DNA from: Dehalococcoidia bacterium UBA2588 | GTDB lineage: Bacteria > Chloroflexota > Dehalococcoidia > Lucifugimonadales > UBA3495 | Direction: 5' to 3' | Assembly (NCBI GenBank): GCA_002339805.1 | Contig: DDKW01000052.1 | Coordinates: 1-6,589, forward strand | Length of the DNA: 6,589 nucleotides | Shown: positions 4,846 through 6,589 of the stretch, one piece after another | Numbering within the stretch: position 1 is the stretch's first letter | Layout: each line of letters opens with the position of its first letter | Translations under genes and position numbers: made by a program | The notes under the pieces: model-generated | The model's input: the letters and a program-made list of their open reading frames with translations, nothing else | Told to the model about the DNA's origin: nothing | Database searches by the model: none

Positions 4846-6366
4846 TTAATTTATGATTTCTATGAACTTGGAGCTGTTCATTGAGGGTGTCTTTACAGTT
4901 AATAGGTATATGCCTGGGCTTAATCTTGGGATCACAAATTCGGTACTGAATTTGCCTTGATTATCAATAGAGTTGCTCGTCATGGTAATAATTGCTGAAG
5001 TTCCTATTGTAATTGACTCAATTAAATCATTATTAGTAAATCCTGAACCAGTAAGAGTGAGGATATCTCCGGGCAGGACTTCGCTTTTTGACATGTTTAT
5101 TAAGGACAGAGGAACGTAGTGTCTTGCCCCTGCGGTTATAGTTTCAAATATATTGTTTCCAAGGTTTGCGTTGGAAGTTGTTTGAATTAAGTTGTTTGTT
5201 TGTACAGTTGTATCTGTAGGAATGGTGATTGATGCGTTGAAATTTCCTAAGCTGTCCGTGATAGTGTTTGCTAGATTCAAAGAGGCCAATCCATAGGAAT
5301 ATGTTATCAGTACGCTAGTATTAATTGGGTAATTAGTACCTGTGACAGTTACTTGACTTCCTGGATAGCTTAATTCGGGTTCTACTGTTAATAATGGGGT
5401 ATAGGAAGAGGCGCCTGTTATGTACGTATAGGTACTAGACGTTTTGTTACCCACTATTGCTACTAGCAAATGAAGACCAGAAGAAATGTTGGGCACTGTT
5501 ATGTCAGTAGTAAATGTGCCATTTGAGTCCGTTGTAGGAACAGGGTTGTTGAGTATATTAAGGTTGCCCAACTGGAGGTATTTTATAGAAGTGTAAGGTG
5601 AAAAAGATTGCCCTGTTATTGTGATTTTATTTCCTGGGATTATGACTTCTGATGATACAGAGAGTTCGTTTGAAGGAACGAAATGAGTAGCACTAGAGGA
5701 GATTTGGGTTGAGTTTCCTGAGGAATTGGATGTATTAGTAGATGCTCGAACCAAATTTTCTCCCCCTGCTGTTACATCGCTTGGTACGGGGAATTGATTT
5801 GAGAAATTTCCATTATTATTAGTTGTGAAAGTTGCTCGATTGTTGGATGATGAACCGTAATGATAAGTTATTAAAATAGAAGAATTGGGAGGAAATCCAG
5901 ACCCAATAGCTTTAACAAATGTGTTCGCATGACTTATTGAGGGTTCTAGAGATAAGGTAGGCTTTAAGTTATTTGTGTTCAGGGTGCTATTCACCGAATT
6001 TGTCGATGTACTTGTAGTAATTTGGGCATCTACCGAAGTTTGTTTTAAGATTTTAGGAGACTTTTTGGTCTCTGAATCATTTAATGAGTAACAGTTATGC
6101 CAAGAACCATTGGTACAAGTGCATATAACATCATCAGGAAGATTCGAACATCCAGGATTCTTGAGTTCGGTTTTGGGTTCGATATTATTTTCTGGTTCCG
6201 CTGATGCTGTTGGTGTTTGTGATCTTAAATCACTCGAATATGACTGAGTTGGGAATATACTTGGCTGAATTTCGAATACTTCTTTTTCGTTGTTGGATTC
6301 AGATAGTTGTTCACATCCCATCGTTAAAATGGCGATAATGAGAAATACCATTACGTGTCTTACCAT
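4846..6366 (-). CDS. Large lipoprotein with Cys/Trp motif and two tandem 188-residue Ig/IPT-like modules
   Basis: The protein has 506 residues. The signal peptide has a hydrophobic core at 5-16 and a lipobox-like TMGC with Cys18. Residues 19-70 form an acidic Ser/Thr/Pro linker. A compact motif C73-x8-C82-x-C84-x2-G87-x-W89-x2-C92 follows, then a second Ser/Thr/Asn linker to about 133. The rest is four beta-rich domains of about 90 residues, each with the G-x-x-F/Y turn of IPT/TIG or related Ig-like folds (SGSGFPPN, TGQSFSPY, TGTNYPIN, TGSGFTNN). They are arranged A-B-A-B with an exact 188-residue offset. Very few charged residues and many Asn/Ser/Thr suggest an extracellular, perhaps glycosylated or adhesive, surface protein. 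The exact ligand is unknown. It starts 39 nt after the thiamine-diphosphate enzyme gene, so co-transcription is possible. Only a weak GAGAG precedes the ATG. Confidence 0.88.
   Translation of the reverse strand: MVRHVMVFLIIAILTMGCEQLSESNNEKEVFEIQPSIFPTQSYSSDLRSQTPTASAEPENNIEPKTELKNPGCSNLPDDVICTCTNGSWHNCYSLNDSETKKSPKILKQTSVDAQITTSTSTNSVNSTLNTNNLKPTLSLEPSISHANTFVKAIGSGFPPNSSILITYHYGSSSNNRATFTTNNNGNFSNQFPVPSDVTAGGENLVRASTNTSNSSGNSTQISSSATHFVPSNELSVSSEVIIPGNKITITGQSFSPYTSIKYLQLGNLNILNNPVPTTDSNGTFTTDITVPNISSGLHLLVAIVGNKTSSTYTYITGASSYTPLLTVEPELSYPGSQVTVTGTNYPINTSVLITYSYGLASLNLANTITDSLGNFNASITIPTDTTVQTNNLIQTTSNANLGNNIFETITAGARHYVPLSLINMSKSEVLPGDILTLTGSGFTNNDLIESITIGTSAIITMTSNSIDNQGKFSTEFVIPRLSPGIYLLTVKTPSMNSSKFIEIIN
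4849..5958 (-). repeat. Duplicated 188-residue (564-bp) coding module
   Basis: Module 1 is residues about 137-324 (5395-5958) and module 2 about 325-506 (4849-5394). Landmarks recur exactly 188 residues apart: Glu141-Pro142 and Glu329-Pro330, LITYHYG and LITYSYG, ATHFVP and ARHYVP, Pro244-Gly245 and Pro432-Gly433, Gly297 and Gly485. The copies have diverged strongly by substitution, so the duplication is old. Confidence 0.8.
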
Positions 6367-6405
6367 ATGCTCTCTACAACTTTATTAGTCTGGTGTACAT
6401 TAAAT

Positions 6406-6589
6406 CTAGGTCCTGTGGCCTCTTTTTGATTCCATGACTGTTTTTACATCGATAATTACTGTGATACCTTCTTTATTCAATTTTTGAGCTTCTTTAAGAG
6501 CTGGCTCGAGTTCTGCAAGTTTAGATACTTCAATGCCATGTCCTCCAAATGCTCTGGCAAAGTCTGCATAATTACCAGTCATAACTCCT
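6406..6589 (-). CDS. Thiamine-diphosphate-dependent enzyme, C-terminal fragment (acetolactate-synthase-like)
   Basis: Only the last 60 codons and the TAG stop (6406-6408) are in the window; the 5' end lies beyond the right edge. The segment reads NYADFARAFGGHGIEV, then a helix LAELEPALKEAQKLN, then ITVIIDVKT. This is the usual end of the C-terminal thiamine-diphosphate-binding domain in acetolactate synthase, oxalyl-CoA decarboxylase and related enzymes: 'D(Y/F)-A-x-x-A-x-A-(F/L)-G' near the cofactor pocket, then the final strand ending in an Ile-Asp-Val motif. The substrate cannot be told from this part. The following lipoprotein gene begins 39 nt downstream on the same strand. Confidence 0.8.
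   Translation of the reverse strand, partial: GVMTGNYADFARAFGGHGIEVSKLAELEPALKEAQKLNKEGITVIIDVKTVMESKRGHRT

Overview
The window is about 40% GC by eye and almost fully packed. The organism looks like a Chloroflexota member, perhaps a Dehalococcoidia/SAR202-type lineage. The reasons are exported lipoproteins with long Pro/Thr 'PTATPVPA' linkers, a PdxS/PdxT pyridoxal-phosphate synthase pair, and a SpoIIIAA/Ycf45-type ATPase. This placement is an inference from style, not from a marker-gene search.

Left part (1-3072, all minus strand): pdxS and pdxT form a tight two-gene operon (14-nt gap) that makes pyridoxal 5'-phosphate. It is followed, after a 100-nt gap carrying two palindromes and a candidate promoter, by a long ATPase gene that runs off the left edge. 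That ATPase starts at a TTG codon right behind a strong ribosome binding site, with an in-frame stop just upstream. At least 501 codons are open.

Middle (3073-3402): a divergent regulatory region carries a minus-strand promoter for pdxST and a near-consensus plus-strand promoter. The latter drives two tRNA genes, tRNA-Phe(GAA) and tRNA-Gly(GCC), 10 nt apart.

Right part (3403-6589): this is an accessory block of envelope-protein genes. A plus-strand gene begins 19 nt after the encoded CCA of tRNA-Gly. It has a signal peptide, an in-frame TAA, a coiled coil, a Pro/Thr linker and a C-terminal Cys/Trp motif, and it appears to be a recently broken lipoprotein gene. It converges with, and overlaps by 7 nt, a minus-strand lipoprotein gene built around a 24-bp tandem repeat. 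Upstream of that lies a 506-residue minus-strand lipoprotein with two tandem 188-residue modules of Ig/IPT-like domains. Its N-terminal region carries the same Cys/Trp motif, with identical spacing, as the broken plus-strand gene. At the right edge is the C-terminal end of a thiamine-diphosphate enzyme (acetolactate-synthase-like).

The most unusual signals are the shared motif C-x8-C-x-C-x2-G-x-W-x2-C in two otherwise unrelated exported proteins, the in-frame stop plus altered lipobox in one of them, and the exact 188-residue internal duplication in the other. No CRISPR array, insertion sequence, phage gene or convincing terminator was seen.
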